Below are positions 23,020 to 29,569 of a stretch of DNA of 53,175 nucleotides, piece by piece. How positions within the stretch are numbered: the stretch's first letter is position 1; every line of letters begins with the position of its first letter. The translations under genes were made by a program, and so were the position numbers. This DNA is from a virus, in the IMG/VR virus record IMGVR_UViG_3300025652_000006, positions 1 through 53,175 of that record, one strand, 5' to 3'. A model generated the notes under the pieces. It did not search any database and had not been told where the DNA came from. It was given only the letters and a program-made list of their open reading frames with translations.

Positions 23020-23202
23020 ATGAGCCACCCTGTAAAACCATCAGCGGCAGAGGCAGAGTGCCTGGCTGATTTTCTTAGCGGCCCACAAAGACGTACGGTA
23101 CAGCGCAGGGAGCCTGGCCCGTACGACCCATGCCGGTGCGGCAAACTCATATGGTACTGTGATGAAACGGGCTGCGATCTCGCCACCAAGGAGCAGAAAT
23201 AG
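23020..23202 (+). CDS. Small zinc-knuckle protein (60 aa)
   Basis: The ATG lies two bases after the portal stop; a GGAGCAGAAATAG site precedes it. Cys residues in CRCGKLIWYCDETGC give a compact metal-binding pattern. The last codons repeat the KEQK ending of the portal gene (GGAGCAGAAATAG occurs at both ends), perhaps a small duplication. Confidence 0.62.
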   Translation: MSHPVKPSAAEAECLADFLSGPQRRTVQRREPGPYDPCRCGKLIWYCDETGCDLATKEQK

Positions 23203-23206
23203 ACAT

Positions 23207-23290
23207 ATGACATGCACACACACGATCCAAGGCGTATGCGAGAAATGTATTATTTTTGTCACAAGGGCATATGCCAAGAAAACTACCTAA
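23207..23290 (+). CDS. 27-residue CxxC peptide
   Basis: The frame opens MTCTHTIQGVCEKC, one Cys/His quartet that could bind zinc, then a basic tail. It starts four bases after the preceding stop and overlaps the MuF-like start. Real status is uncertain because of its size. Confidence 0.4.
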   Translation: MTCTHTIQGVCEKCIIFVTRAYAKKTT

Positions 23291-24056
23291 GCAGCACAGG
23301 CCAGCCGGGATCGAGCGTGACTATGCCAGAGAGTTGCGCAAGATCGCCAAGCGTGTCGACAAAGAGCTTGCGCCTTTAAAGCGTGAGCTGCCTGCCCTTA
23401 TCGAGCAAGCCAATACTGAGCGCAAGCGTGAGAGCGGTAATGTCTTCGACGCTGGCGAGTCTAGGCGTGTGCGTATTCTGCTAGAGCAGGCTGGCGAGCG
23501 CATACAGATCAAGACAGCTGCCCTAGAGGCACTCGCTCGTAAGTTTGCCGTACGCATACAGACGCACCAGCGTATTCAAATGAGCCGGCAAGTTAAAGCG
23601 GTGCTTGGGGTCGATCTGTCCTCTAACATCCCGCTACGGGCCTCTATGGAAGCCTTCGTAGCTGAAAACGTATCCTTGATCAAGGATGTACCGGCTAAGG
23701 TGCTAAGGGATATCCAGGGTATCGTCGATCGTGGCATCTCAGCAGGCGCACTACACAAAGATATCGCCAAAGAGATCCAGTCCGCTACTAGGCTAGGCGT
23801 ACAACGCTCTGCGGGTATCGCACGGGATCAGGTCGGTAAGTACTACGGCCAGGTACAGGCAACTCGACACAAGGCGATCGGCGTTAAGCGCTTTACCTGG
23901 AATTCTGTAGAGGATGAGCGCGTACGAAGTGAACACCAGAGCCTTAACGGTGAGACGTTTAGCTATGACAAGCTCCCTTCTGAGGGCCTGCCCGGTGAGC
24001 CGATCATGTGCCGCTGCTACGCAGATCCTGTGCTAGAGGACCTGCTAGACGGCTAG
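23271..24056 (+). CDS. MuF-like head morphogenesis protein
   Basis: The 261-residue protein has a long helical N-terminal region and, near the end, the MuF/SPP1 gp7 signature: W-N-S-V-E-D-E-R-V-R, then H-x2-LNGE, and a CRCYADP finish. These proteins sit inside the head next to the portal, and some are ejected with DNA. I chose the ATG at 23271 with AAGGG before it; a TTG 15 bases upstream is in frame. Confidence 0.84.
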   Translation: MPRKLPKQHRPAGIERDYARELRKIAKRVDKELAPLKRELPALIEQANTERKRESGNVFDAGESRRVRILLEQAGERIQIKTAALEALARKFAVRIQTHQRIQMSRQVKAVLGVDLSSNIPLRASMEAFVAENVSLIKDVPAKVLRDIQGIVDRGISAGALHKDIAKEIQSATRLGVQRSAGIARDQVGKYYGQVQATRHKAIGVKRFTWNSVEDERVRSEHQSLNGETFSYDKLPSEGLPGEPIMCRCYADPVLEDLLDG

Positions 24057-24059
24057 CGC

Positions 24060-24293
24060 TTAAAGAGCATGCCTGGGCGTCTTGTCTCCATCTCCCTCGT
24101 CGCGAAGGAGTCTGGCATCTTCTAGCAGTTCATCGCTGATGCTGGCGCCTTGCTCGCGCAGGACACTTACGCCCTCCTCTAGGTCTTCGCCGATTTCTAT
24201 CTCGCTGACAATCATCCCTGCACCTATGACCCAGAGCAGGTAGTAGGTGCCGTATTCCAGTACGATTTGCTGTGATTGGGTGTTGTTGGTCAT
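24060..24293 (-). CDS. Hypothetical protein with one hydrophobic segment (77 aa)
   Basis: Residues 14-30 (YGTYYLLWVIGAGMIV) may span or touch the membrane; the remainder is acidic and helical. The gene is directly downstream of the first copy of the leftward 120-bp element, whose end meets its start codon. Confidence 0.62.
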   Translation of the reverse strand: MTNNTQSQQIVLEYGTYYLLWVIGAGMIVSEIEIGEDLEEGVSVLREQGASISDELLEDARLLRDEGDGDKTPRHAL

Positions 24294-24410
24294 GTTCTTA
24301 GGTAATGCACGCAGTGTGCCATACTTTCAGGCATGTCCTTTCAGGCACTTTGGCCAAAGTGTCGCTTTTCAGATCGTAGTCAAAGACGACACTGACTGAA
24401 AAAGCGACAG
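24294..24410 (-). promoter_or_regulatory. Repeated intercistronic element, copy A
   Basis: This 117-bp stretch fills the gap between a stop codon at 24411 and the start at 24293 and is closely repeated at 25100-25218. On the minus strand it begins with a long hairpin (arms at 24396-24408 and 24361-24372, GTCGCTTTTTCAG with CTGAAAAGCGAC), then an 8+8 palindrome CACTTTGGCCAAAGTG, and a GCAC-loop-GTGC hairpin near the start codon. No U tract follows, so a simple terminator is unlikely. Confidence 0.6.
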
Positions 24411-24611
24411 TTACACGCACTGCGAGCAGTAGTAGAAAGTGGACACACAGGCAACTATGGATACACCTTGTACCTTAGTCCAGCCTGCCCGATCTTTGAC
24501 AGTGGTGTTCTCTGCGCAGGATGAACACTCCAGTAGCGACAGTCTGCAGGTCCTGCACACCTTGAGTACCTTACCTTGGACATACACAGGCACATGTACT
24601 AGGCATGTCAT
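24411..24611 (-). CDS. Cys-rich putative zinc-binding protein (66 aa)
   Basis: Cys pairs occur as CRTC, LECSSC and, at the C-terminus, YYCSQC, enough for two zinc sites. The start overlaps the upstream stop (ATGA). Its stop abuts the repeated element. Function is unknown. Confidence 0.6.
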   Translation of the reverse strand: MTCLVHVPVYVQGKVLKVCRTCRLSLLECSSCAENTTVKDRAGWTKVQGVSIVACVSTFYYCSQCV

Positions 24612-24886
24612 CCGAACAAGATCCGATCCTTTGCGGGGCCGTCAGCGTACGCTATGAGGGTCGCCCACTCAGATAGCTCATGCTGCTCTATACACTGCTC
24701 CGTGTACCCTTCAATCTGGTTGGGCATCTGGTCAGAGTAGTAGCTGTAGCCCTCCTCGTAGGAGATTACGTCTGTGGATGCGAAGGCCTCAGCCCAGTCG
24801 CACTGGCGGAAGTCTAGCCCGGTGAACTGATTCAATAGGTAGTCCAGTGCTGCTGATATGCGTGTTTCGATTTGTGCTTTGTTCAT
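24608..24886 (-). CDS. Acidic hypothetical protein (92 aa)
   Basis: I start at MNKAQIETR (24886), eight bases after a strong GGAGG. The protein is acidic with Tyr-rich EEGYSYYSD. No family is recognised. Confidence 0.65.
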   Translation of the reverse strand: MNKAQIETRISAALDYLLNQFTGLDFRQCDWAEAFASTDVISYEEGYSYYSDQMPNQIEGYTEQCIEQHELSEWATLIAYADGPAKDRILFG

Positions 24887-24901
24887 GATATCCACCTCCC
24901 C

Positions 24902-25099
24902 CTAGCGGTGGCTAGCCACTAGTTTGTTTACGATTCCGTTTGCTGCGCTGCGGTTCCAATGGTTGCTAACCATCTCATCAACGATTAGGTCAAGCTCGAC
25001 CTGCAGATCGTACCCGTTAATCTCTGCGACAAGTGCTCGGCTGATTGCGCAAGGGATTGAAGTTTTCTCGGAAGATGAAAGGTAGTCAAGTACGTTCAT
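24902..25099 (-). CDS. Hypothetical protein (65 aa)
   Basis: This is a helical protein with no recognised motif. It stands right after copy B of the repeated element, as the gene at 24293 does after copy A. Confidence 0.6.
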   Translation of the reverse strand: MNVLDYLSSSEKTSIPCAISRALVAEINGYDLQVELDLIVDEMVSNHWNRSAANGIVNKLVASHR

Positions 25100-25218
25100 G
25101 CTCTTAGGTAATGCACGCAGTGTGCCATGCTTTCTAGTACGTCTTTTTAGGTGCTTAGGCCAGAGTGTCGCTTTTCAGATCGTAGTCAAAGACGACACTG
25201 ACCGAAAAAGCGACACTT
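25100..25218 (-). promoter_or_regulatory. Repeated intercistronic element, copy B
   Basis: This is the second copy of the element at 24294-24410, between the lipoprotein stop (25219) and the start at 25099. The hairpin arms (25202-25214 with 25167-25178) and the start-proximal GCAC/GTGC hairpin are almost identical, while the central palindrome has drifted. Keeping both ends while the middle changes suggests selection on the hairpins. Confidence 0.6.
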
Positions 25219-25527
25219 TTAGAACGTTCCCCACGTCGTATAGCAAACGCCTGGCGTGATGAACGGGTGACACCCTGCCGCGTCAATCGCATCAAGGCAA
25301 AAGGGCATCGTGTCGATCTGCAGATCCGTTGCCTCAGCATTACAGTCGTGATCGGTACACTGAGTGGCCATATTGTCTTCGTAGCACGTGGCCGACTCGG
25401 TGAGGCCACACTCGGTCATCTTATCGCACCATGCCGATACAGTGGGCTGTGCGTTCTCCTCGAATGAGGGAGGGATGCCGTCACCGCATGCAGCGATTAG
25501 TAGGCAGATTGCTAGTAGTTTATTCAT
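25219..25527 (-). CDS. Cysteine-rich lipoprotein (102 aa)
   Basis: The signal MNKLLAICLLIAACGDG ends in a clear lipobox Cys (about residue 14). The mature part has Cys at regular spacing (WCDKMTECG, TCYEDNM, then C-D-H-D-C, FCLDAIDAAGC, VCYTTWG), predicting disulfides in the periplasm or outside. This layout closely resembles small lipoproteins common in Myxococcota-type genomes, suggesting capture from the host. A role such as superinfection exclusion is possible. Confidence 0.72.
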   Translation of the reverse strand: MNKLLAICLLIAACGDGIPPSFEENAQPTVSAWCDKMTECGLTESATCYEDNMATQCTDHDCNAEATDLQIDTMPFCLDAIDAAGCHPFITPGVCYTTWGTF

Positions 25528-25639
25528 GTCGGTATCCTAGTCTTTGCGCGTTACACTCAAAGTAGTATTTAAAGAAACTGCGGACGCTCTCTACATGGTG
25601 AGGCCCCCAGTGTATTCTGTTTCCTAGATATATTTTCAT
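25520..25639 (-). CDS. 39-residue hypothetical protein
   Basis: The frame begins MKIYLGNRIHWGPHHVES, rich in His and aromatic residues. The ATG overlaps the upstream stop (ATGA), and its TAA lies inside the lipoprotein start region, which supports it as a real gene. Confidence 0.5.
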   Translation of the reverse strand: MKIYLGNRIHWGPHHVESVRSFFKYYFECNAQRLGYRHE

Positions 25640-25818
25640 GCCAGCCCTACTTCCTCCTGAAGCCTCCGCCCGAAATTACCCTGTCCTGGCCGATGCAGTC
25701 TGTAGATCATCTGATCCCATTTTGTCCACACAGGATCCTTGTCCGTGTGGATACACCCTGCCGCTTCGTTGCATGCCTCGATAAGGCCGTACCGCTCTAC
25801 CTGTCCTCTATTGCTCAT
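25636..25818 (-). CDS. Hypothetical protein (60 aa)
   Basis: I start at MSNRGQVERY (25818), overlapping the upstream stop. It is basic, with WTKWDQMIYRLHR in the middle. No family is recognised. Confidence 0.58.
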   Translation of the reverse strand: MSNRGQVERYGLIEACNEAAGCIHTDKDPVWTKWDQMIYRLHRPGQGNFGRRLQEEVGLA

Positions 25819-25967
25819 AGTACACACCCAGAGCAAAAGCAGAGGCCATGGTGCTCAATATCAGTTGGTTTCTCTTTCATAAGAATTCTTAGGCTTTCTT
25901 TTGCATGTTTGATCTTCTCGCCATCCTCAATCCGGTGGCGGAACATTGTGATTAGTTTCTGTTTCAT
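25815..25967 (-). CDS. Small basic protein with C-terminal Cys cluster (50 aa)
   Basis: I start at MKQKLITMF (25967), overlapping the upstream stop. The end HHGLCFCSGCVL could bind a metal. Function is unknown. Confidence 0.55.
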   Translation of the reverse strand: MKQKLITMFRHRIEDGEKIKHAKESLRILMKEKPTDIEHHGLCFCSGCVL

Positions 25968-26125
25968 AGTCTGTTCTCTGTCCTGCGATCGCGTCGCTCT
26001 TTGATGGCGAGATCCGCGCATTCGGCAGGACTGGTAGTCGTCCAATCCTTGGTACCTGTCATGAAGGCAAGGTATACGCGCTCCCAAAACGAGATCTCTT
26101 CTGTTGTCAATTGTAGTTTGCTCAT
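25964..26125 (-). CDS. Small hypothetical protein (53 aa)
   Basis: The frame opens MSKLQLTTEEISFWERVY and ends in a basic helix. The pattern 'EEISFWERVYLAFM' resembles small phage proteins of unknown role. Its stop overlaps the next start. Confidence 0.57.
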   Translation of the reverse strand: MSKLQLTTEEISFWERVYLAFMTGTKDWTTTSPAECADLAIKERRDRRTENRL

Positions 26126-26132
26126 GTTTTCC

Positions 26133-26294
26133 TTACCCGAACTCTACGAATTTGCCGTCTGAGTCAAATAACATGGCCCAGTTTAGGTGGTCGGACCCTC
26201 TGCCTTGAAGCACCGTTCCGGAACCTGTACGTACCTCCTCAAATTCTACTTCAGCTTCACGTAGCATCTCTAAAACACTATCTAGGTTTCTCAT
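26133..26294 (-). CDS. Small hypothetical protein (53 aa)
   Basis: I start at MRNLDSVLEM (26294), behind GGAAGGATAAAC. It is acidic with a beta hairpin look at the end. No family is recognised. Confidence 0.58.
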   Translation of the reverse strand: MRNLDSVLEMLREAEVEFEEVRTGSGTVLQGRGSDHLNWAMLFDSDGKFVEFG

Positions 26295-26296
26295 GT

Positions 26297-26662
26297 TTAT
26301 CCTTCCACCAGCTCTACAGCGCACTCGTAGCATACCCGCTTACCTCGGAAATCCGCAAGGTCTTCCGACGCACACTCAGGGTGTACATGTGGGATCGGCT
26401 CTGGCTTGATATCGGCGCAGCAGTAGCACACGGTGCTTTCGAGGTACTCTTCTAGGGAATCGACGATCGTACCGTAGTCAATCTCTGAGGCCAGGGCCTC
26501 ACACACCATTGTAGTGACGTCCTCCAACGTGTACCAGCGTCCCCTGACCTGTGCTGAGAACAGGACCTTACCTGTCATCGTGCGGCTGATAACACGACCA
26601 TCAAAGTCCTGTGCAGCGTCGACAAGGTAGCTAAAGATGTACGGTGTAATTGTCGTTTCCAT
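26297..26662 (-). CDS. Putative zinc-binding protein, first gene of the leftward block (121 aa)
   Basis: The C-terminal third has VCYCCADI and, 26 residues on, VCYECAVE, a four-to-five Cys site plus His residues, as in small treble-clef proteins. The N-terminal part is acidic. The gene faces the divergent region 26663-26757. Confidence 0.65.
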   Translation of the reverse strand: METTITPYIFSYLVDAAQDFDGRVISRTMTGKVLFSAQVRGRWYTLEDVTTMVCEALASEIDYGTIVDSLEEYLESTVCYCCADIKPEPIPHVHPECASEDLADFRGKRVCYECAVELVEG

Positions 26663-26734
26663 TCCTAAACACTAGCGCCTTCTGTCATGCAAGTAAAGCG
26701 CAAAGAAAAGTATTTTTAGCCATTGCTTGCATCC

Positions 26735-26740
26735 TATAAG
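26735..26740 (+). promoter_or_regulatory. Possible rightward -10 (TATAAG) in the divergent gap
   Basis: TATAAG stands 17 bases before the start at 26758. TTGCTT nearby is too close to be a normal -35. This divergent gap lacks the structured leader found at the other three, so its rightward unit is driven differently. Confidence 0.3.
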
Positions 26741-26757
26741 AAGAGTACTGTCATGAC

Positions 26758-26961
26758 ATGAACAAGACATACTACGTGAGTGAACACAAAAACGGCCCAG
26801 CAGGACCTTTTAGAAAGGTCAAGGCAGCGTCCCTACAGGGCGCCAAGACAATTGCCCAGCGTGAGCGCGTAAGTGATGACACGATCCTCACAGTCGCCAA
26901 TAAGTCACGCAGGGTTGTTACCAAGCGCATCGGCGCACGGTGGATTGCGTTGGGGTGGTAG
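26758..26961 (+). CDS. Small basic hypothetical protein (67 aa)
   Basis: The protein has many Lys and Arg residues and a KAASLQGAKTIAQRE helix, resembling small phage proteins that may bind nucleic acid. It leads a five-gene rightward unit. Confidence 0.6.
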   Translation: MNKTYYVSEHKNGPAGPFRKVKAASLQGAKTIAQRERVSDDTILTVANKSRRVVTKRIGARWIALGW

Positions 26962-26963
26962 TG

Positions 26964-27212
26964 ATGAAGTCAGACAAGTACTATAAGGCAGATCTTGAAC
27001 TCTGCCCATGGTTAGAGGGTACGACGATAGGCGACATACTCGACATGCCAGAGGTCAGCGGCCTTGAAACGGCCACGTATGCCAGTGGTGAGGTCCGTAT
27101 TGTCGTATTCCCCACCCGTAAGGGGAAAATGTGCGGCATGCTACAGGATCAGCTTGAGACAACATGCCACGTATACCTTACAGGCCCTTGGACGGTGGAG
27201 ATCGCATCATGA
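26964..27212 (+). CDS. Hypothetical protein (82 aa)
   Basis: I start at MKSDKYYKA (26964), two bases after the previous stop. No motif is recognised. Confidence 0.6.
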   Translation: MKSDKYYKADLELCPWLEGTTIGDILDMPEVSGLETATYASGEVRIVVFPTRKGKMCGMLQDQLETTCHVYLTGPWTVEIAS

Positions 27213-27577
27213 GTTTCCTAGACATGTTCAGATCCCCCGGCCGTAAACTGACTGCAGCAGAGGACCTGGAAATCAACGGTCAGGGTGAGACATTTGCTGA
27301 GGAGATGATCCGGATCGCAAAGGAGAACCGAGATCGGGGGCACAATACACAGGTCTCACTGGCATACAACGCAGCGCTAGAGGACATAGCAGAGCATGCA
27401 TCCGATGGACTGGAGTACTTTAATTTCGCGTACCACTATAGTGGTATGGGGGAACCACAGCGTAGGGTAGTGCGAGAAGTGGCAGCCAAGATCAAAGGCC
27501 TAGGTTTCAAAGCGACCACGAAGAAAAAGAAATCATTTGATGACGGGTGGATCATCGACCTTAAGGAGTTACCGTGA
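27209..27577 (+). CDS. Hypothetical protein (122 aa)
   Basis: I start at MSFLDMFRS (27209), overlapping the previous stop (ATGA). The C-terminal half reads like a small alpha/beta domain with a Lys-rich loop (ATTKKKKSF). No family is recognised. Confidence 0.64.
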   Translation: MSFLDMFRSPGRKLTAAEDLEINGQGETFAEEMIRIAKENRDRGHNTQVSLAYNAALEDIAEHASDGLEYFNFAYHYSGMGEPQRRVVREVAAKIKGLGFKATTKKKKSFDDGWIIDLKELP

Positions 27578-27801
27578 CACTAGATAAAGAGGAGAGGGCC
27601 ATATGGGCAGCGCTGCAGGAGCACACTTTTATGGCGTACTCTAAGACGTGCTACCACGTCATGTATGGCGTGCGTCTTGTGTACGGGGAGGCCTTTGTGT
27701 ACCTGTTTGAAAGCAGATACAGGGCGGATCGGTTTGTTGGGAATGTAGGGTACTGCGCTACAGTGTTCGGATACCATCGTGCAGAAAGGATAGAGCCATG
27801 A
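27574..27801 (+). CDS. Hypothetical aromatic-rich protein (75 aa)
   Basis: A GTG start overlaps the upstream stop. The protein has unusually many Tyr, Phe and Val residues (YGVRLVYGEAFVYLF). No family is recognised. Confidence 0.6.
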   Translation: MTLDKEERAIWAALQEHTFMAYSKTCYHVMYGVRLVYGEAFVYLFESRYRADRFVGNVGYCATVFGYHRAERIEP

Positions 27802-27983
27802 GCGAATTCGATAAATTTATCCAAGCCGTTGAGAATGAGGAGATCACCGGTCGTGGTCTTTTAGCGGCATCACTTGAGCACCGTACGGCATTGCGGATCG
27901 CATTTGAGGCGGGGCAGAAGGCACCTAAGGACCTCCATGTCGCGATATGTGGATCGCTATATCGTCTGGGATCAGATGGTTAG
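27798..27983 (+). CDS. Hypothetical protein (61 aa)
   Basis: This is a small helical protein that overlaps both neighbours. No motif is recognised. Confidence 0.6.
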   Translation: MSEFDKFIQAVENEEITGRGLLAASLEHRTALRIAFEAGQKAPKDLHVAICGSLYRLGSDG

Positions 27984-28341
27984 AAAATGCACAGCATGCG
28001 GCGCCGATCTTATCGAGGGGATCACGCCATCATCACCCGGGTGGTGCTCTGCTGAGTGCGATTTGCCCTTTAAGATCACGGTGCCGGAGAACTTTGTGAT
28101 GCCGGACATGTGCAACGGATATGCACGTGCGAAGATTGACCAGAGCATGACGTACTTCATCAGTGAGAACCACGCCGATAGCGGCTCACTCAGCGGACAA
28201 TGGTACGTAAAGACCAAGCCCACACCGGGGTATAAGCCAGCACAGATCTTAGGTGCAAAGGTAGTAGATACCTACCCTAGGTACAACGCTGTAGATCTAT
28301 GTCACGAGGTGGACGGCGTTCCGATCACATGGACGTGTTAG
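27976..28341 (+). CDS. Putative zinc-finger protein (121 aa)
   Basis: I start at MVRKCTACG (27976), inside the end of the upstream gene. KCTACGADL and WCSAECDL form a zinc ribbon at the N-terminus; the rest is a beta-rich domain. Its end overlaps 17 bases of the convergent peptidase gene. Confidence 0.62.
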   Translation: MVRKCTACGADLIEGITPSSPGWCSAECDLPFKITVPENFVMPDMCNGYARAKIDQSMTYFISENHADSGSLSGQWYVKTKPTPGYKPAQILGAKVVDTYPRYNAVDLCHEVDGVPITWTC

Positions 28342-28801
28342 GCCTAGTCAGCACAGCAATACCGTAGTAGAGCCCTCCCTCGTGCACGTCACGGCGGGGG
28401 GCTTTCCATCGTTTGAGTATTGTCTTTGGCAGCAATGCCCAACGGCCCTGACCGGCCTTATTCCACTCCTCACGAGCAGGATCTAGGAGCCACATACGAG
28501 GACCGCATACGCCGGCTACACATACCCAATGCTGCCAGGCGTCGACACACATGATCAGCGGTGCGATCGGTGAGCGGTCGACCAGCCACGCGCGCGCATC
28601 GGCCTTGCGGTTGGTTTCGAGCACATCCCATTGACAGCCCAAAGCGTCCAGAGCGTCAGTCATTTGCTGCTCGTCTGTGCCTTCTAGGCCGGTACCTAGG
28701 AGCCCGGCTAGCCGTCCCTGACCTATCCGTGCTCCGTGGATCTGCAGGGCAGACTGCAAAGCGGCAGGCCCGCACCAGTGAGGTTTTTGCTGATAGGCCA
28801 A
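28325..28801 (-). CDS. C39-like papain-fold cysteine peptidase
   Basis: The 158-residue protein opens with QKPHWCGPAALQSALQ, the Gln-x(n)-Cys-Gly-Pro-Ala active-site block of C39 and related peptidases, and later has WQHWVCVAG (catalytic His region) and WLLDPA (Asp/Asn strand). There is no signal peptide or transporter domain, so it would act in the cytoplasm. C39 domains usually trim bacteriocin leaders. In a phage it could process a virion or host protein. It is the only gene in its leftward unit. Confidence 0.72.
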   Translation of the reverse strand: MAYQQKPHWCGPAALQSALQIHGARIGQGRLAGLLGTGLEGTDEQQMTDALDALGCQWDVLETNRKADARAWLVDRSPIAPLIMCVDAWQHWVCVAGVCGPRMWLLDPAREEWNKAGQGRWALLPKTILKRWKAPRRDVHEGGLYYGIAVLTRPNTSM

Positions 28802-28849
28802 GAGGGAAGTATACCGCCGAAATCAGCGGATCGGGTTTCTCATTTTATT

Positions 28850-28879
28850 TTGCTAGAAGGCTGATTTTTCTTAAATAAA
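28850..28879 (+). promoter_or_regulatory. Candidate rightward promoter, copy 3 (TTGCTA-18-AATAAA)
   Basis: TTGCTA at 28850-28855 and AATAAA at 28874-28879 keep the 18-bp spacing of the other two copies. It would drive the long structural operon. Confidence 0.55.
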
Positions 28880-28883
28880 ACTA

Positions 28884-29002
28884 TAGACTCAGAGAGACCT
28901 TAGGCGGTTGCCCGACGGTTTTCCCCTTGGGGGGTCAACCTAGAGGCGCCACGCTTGGTCGACTCTGTAGTCTACATTATTGTATTATAGGTCTTTTACG
29001 TG
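28884..29002 (+). ncRNA. Structured leader element, copy 3
   Basis: TAGACT (28884-28889) pairs with AGTCTA (28969-28974), CAGAG (28890-28894) with CTCTG (28963-28967) leaving one bulged T, and GACC (28896-28899) with GGTC (28957-28960). GGTTG/CAACC and a CCCC-TT-GGGG tip follow. Relative to copies 1 and 2 at least four base pairs have changed on both sides, keeping pairing. The downstream TTGTATTATAGGTCTTTT is shared. Confidence 0.68.
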
Positions 29003-29013
29003 TAGGGAGATGT

Positions 29014-29304
29014 ATGCTAAGAGAGAACGTGACACGAGGGCACCAGGGATTTATTTACCGCGTAGCCGAAAGACTCCATAGGCATGACGCCCCAGGTGAG
29101 CTGGCAAAAGCAATAGAGCATGCCAAGGCTGAGGGGATGGATACAGAGATCCTCACAGCACTCTGCCTGTTAGTCGTGTGGAGAGACCGCACCTTTGGGG
29201 AACTGTGGCCTATGATAGAGCAGACACGCAGAGGCTGTTTAGATGTTGCCAGCGGTCTGGCCGCCAGCGGACTCTGTAGAGCATCCCAGATAGCACCAGT
29301 GTAG
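29014..29304 (+). CDS. Hypothetical protein (96 aa)
   Basis: I start at MLRENVTRG (29014), with GTAGGGAGATGT as a good ribosome site at the end of leader copy 3. The sequence is helical with several Arg/His and Cys residues. It is the first gene of the structural operon. Function is unknown. Confidence 0.66.
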   Translation: MLRENVTRGHQGFIYRVAERLHRHDAPGELAKAIEHAKAEGMDTEILTALCLLVVWRDRTFGELWPMIEQTRRGCLDVASGLAASGLCRASQIAPV

Positions 29305-29312
29305 GTGGGCGT

Positions 29313-29507
29313 ATGACAAGAGCGATAGCAAACAATGTAGTTTTCAGATGGATGGTAGGGCGCCTGTATGCTCGGACCTTCATAGCTCACATAACAGAGT
29401 ACCCTCCGGCGGGATACGGGGACTGTCTGTGTACTTCCTGTAAAGTGTGCAGATGGCACATGAGCAAAATGAAGCCTGCGCTACCTGAGGCACGTCTAAT
29501 TAAATAG
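29313..29507 (+). CDS. Small Cys-containing protein (64 aa)
   Basis: A basic N-terminus is followed by DCLCTSCKVCRWH, four Cys and a His that could hold zinc. It starts eight bases after the previous stop. No family is recognised. Confidence 0.6.
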   Translation: MTRAIANNVVFRWMVGRLYARTFIAHITEYPPAGYGDCLCTSCKVCRWHMSKMKPALPEARLIK

Positions 29508-29552
29508 ACGCTACAGTATTTGCAGAAAACTACACCCCTGCTGTAATTTCTA

Positions 29553-29561
29553 TGCTAGGCT
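29553..29561 (+). promoter_or_regulatory. Extended -10 box before the prohead protease gene (TGCTAGGCT)
   Basis: This non-coding box ends eight bases before the GTG start at 29570, as at the portal, terminase and fiber genes. The hexamer is weaker (TAGGCT). A TTGCAG upstream offers no better spacing. Confidence 0.38.
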
Positions 29562-29569
29562 AGACCGTA

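Noticed and set aside
24361-24408. Rho-independent terminator in the repeated leftward element
   Set aside because: The hairpin is strong, but no U run follows on the minus strand, and the T-rich part lies inside the stem.
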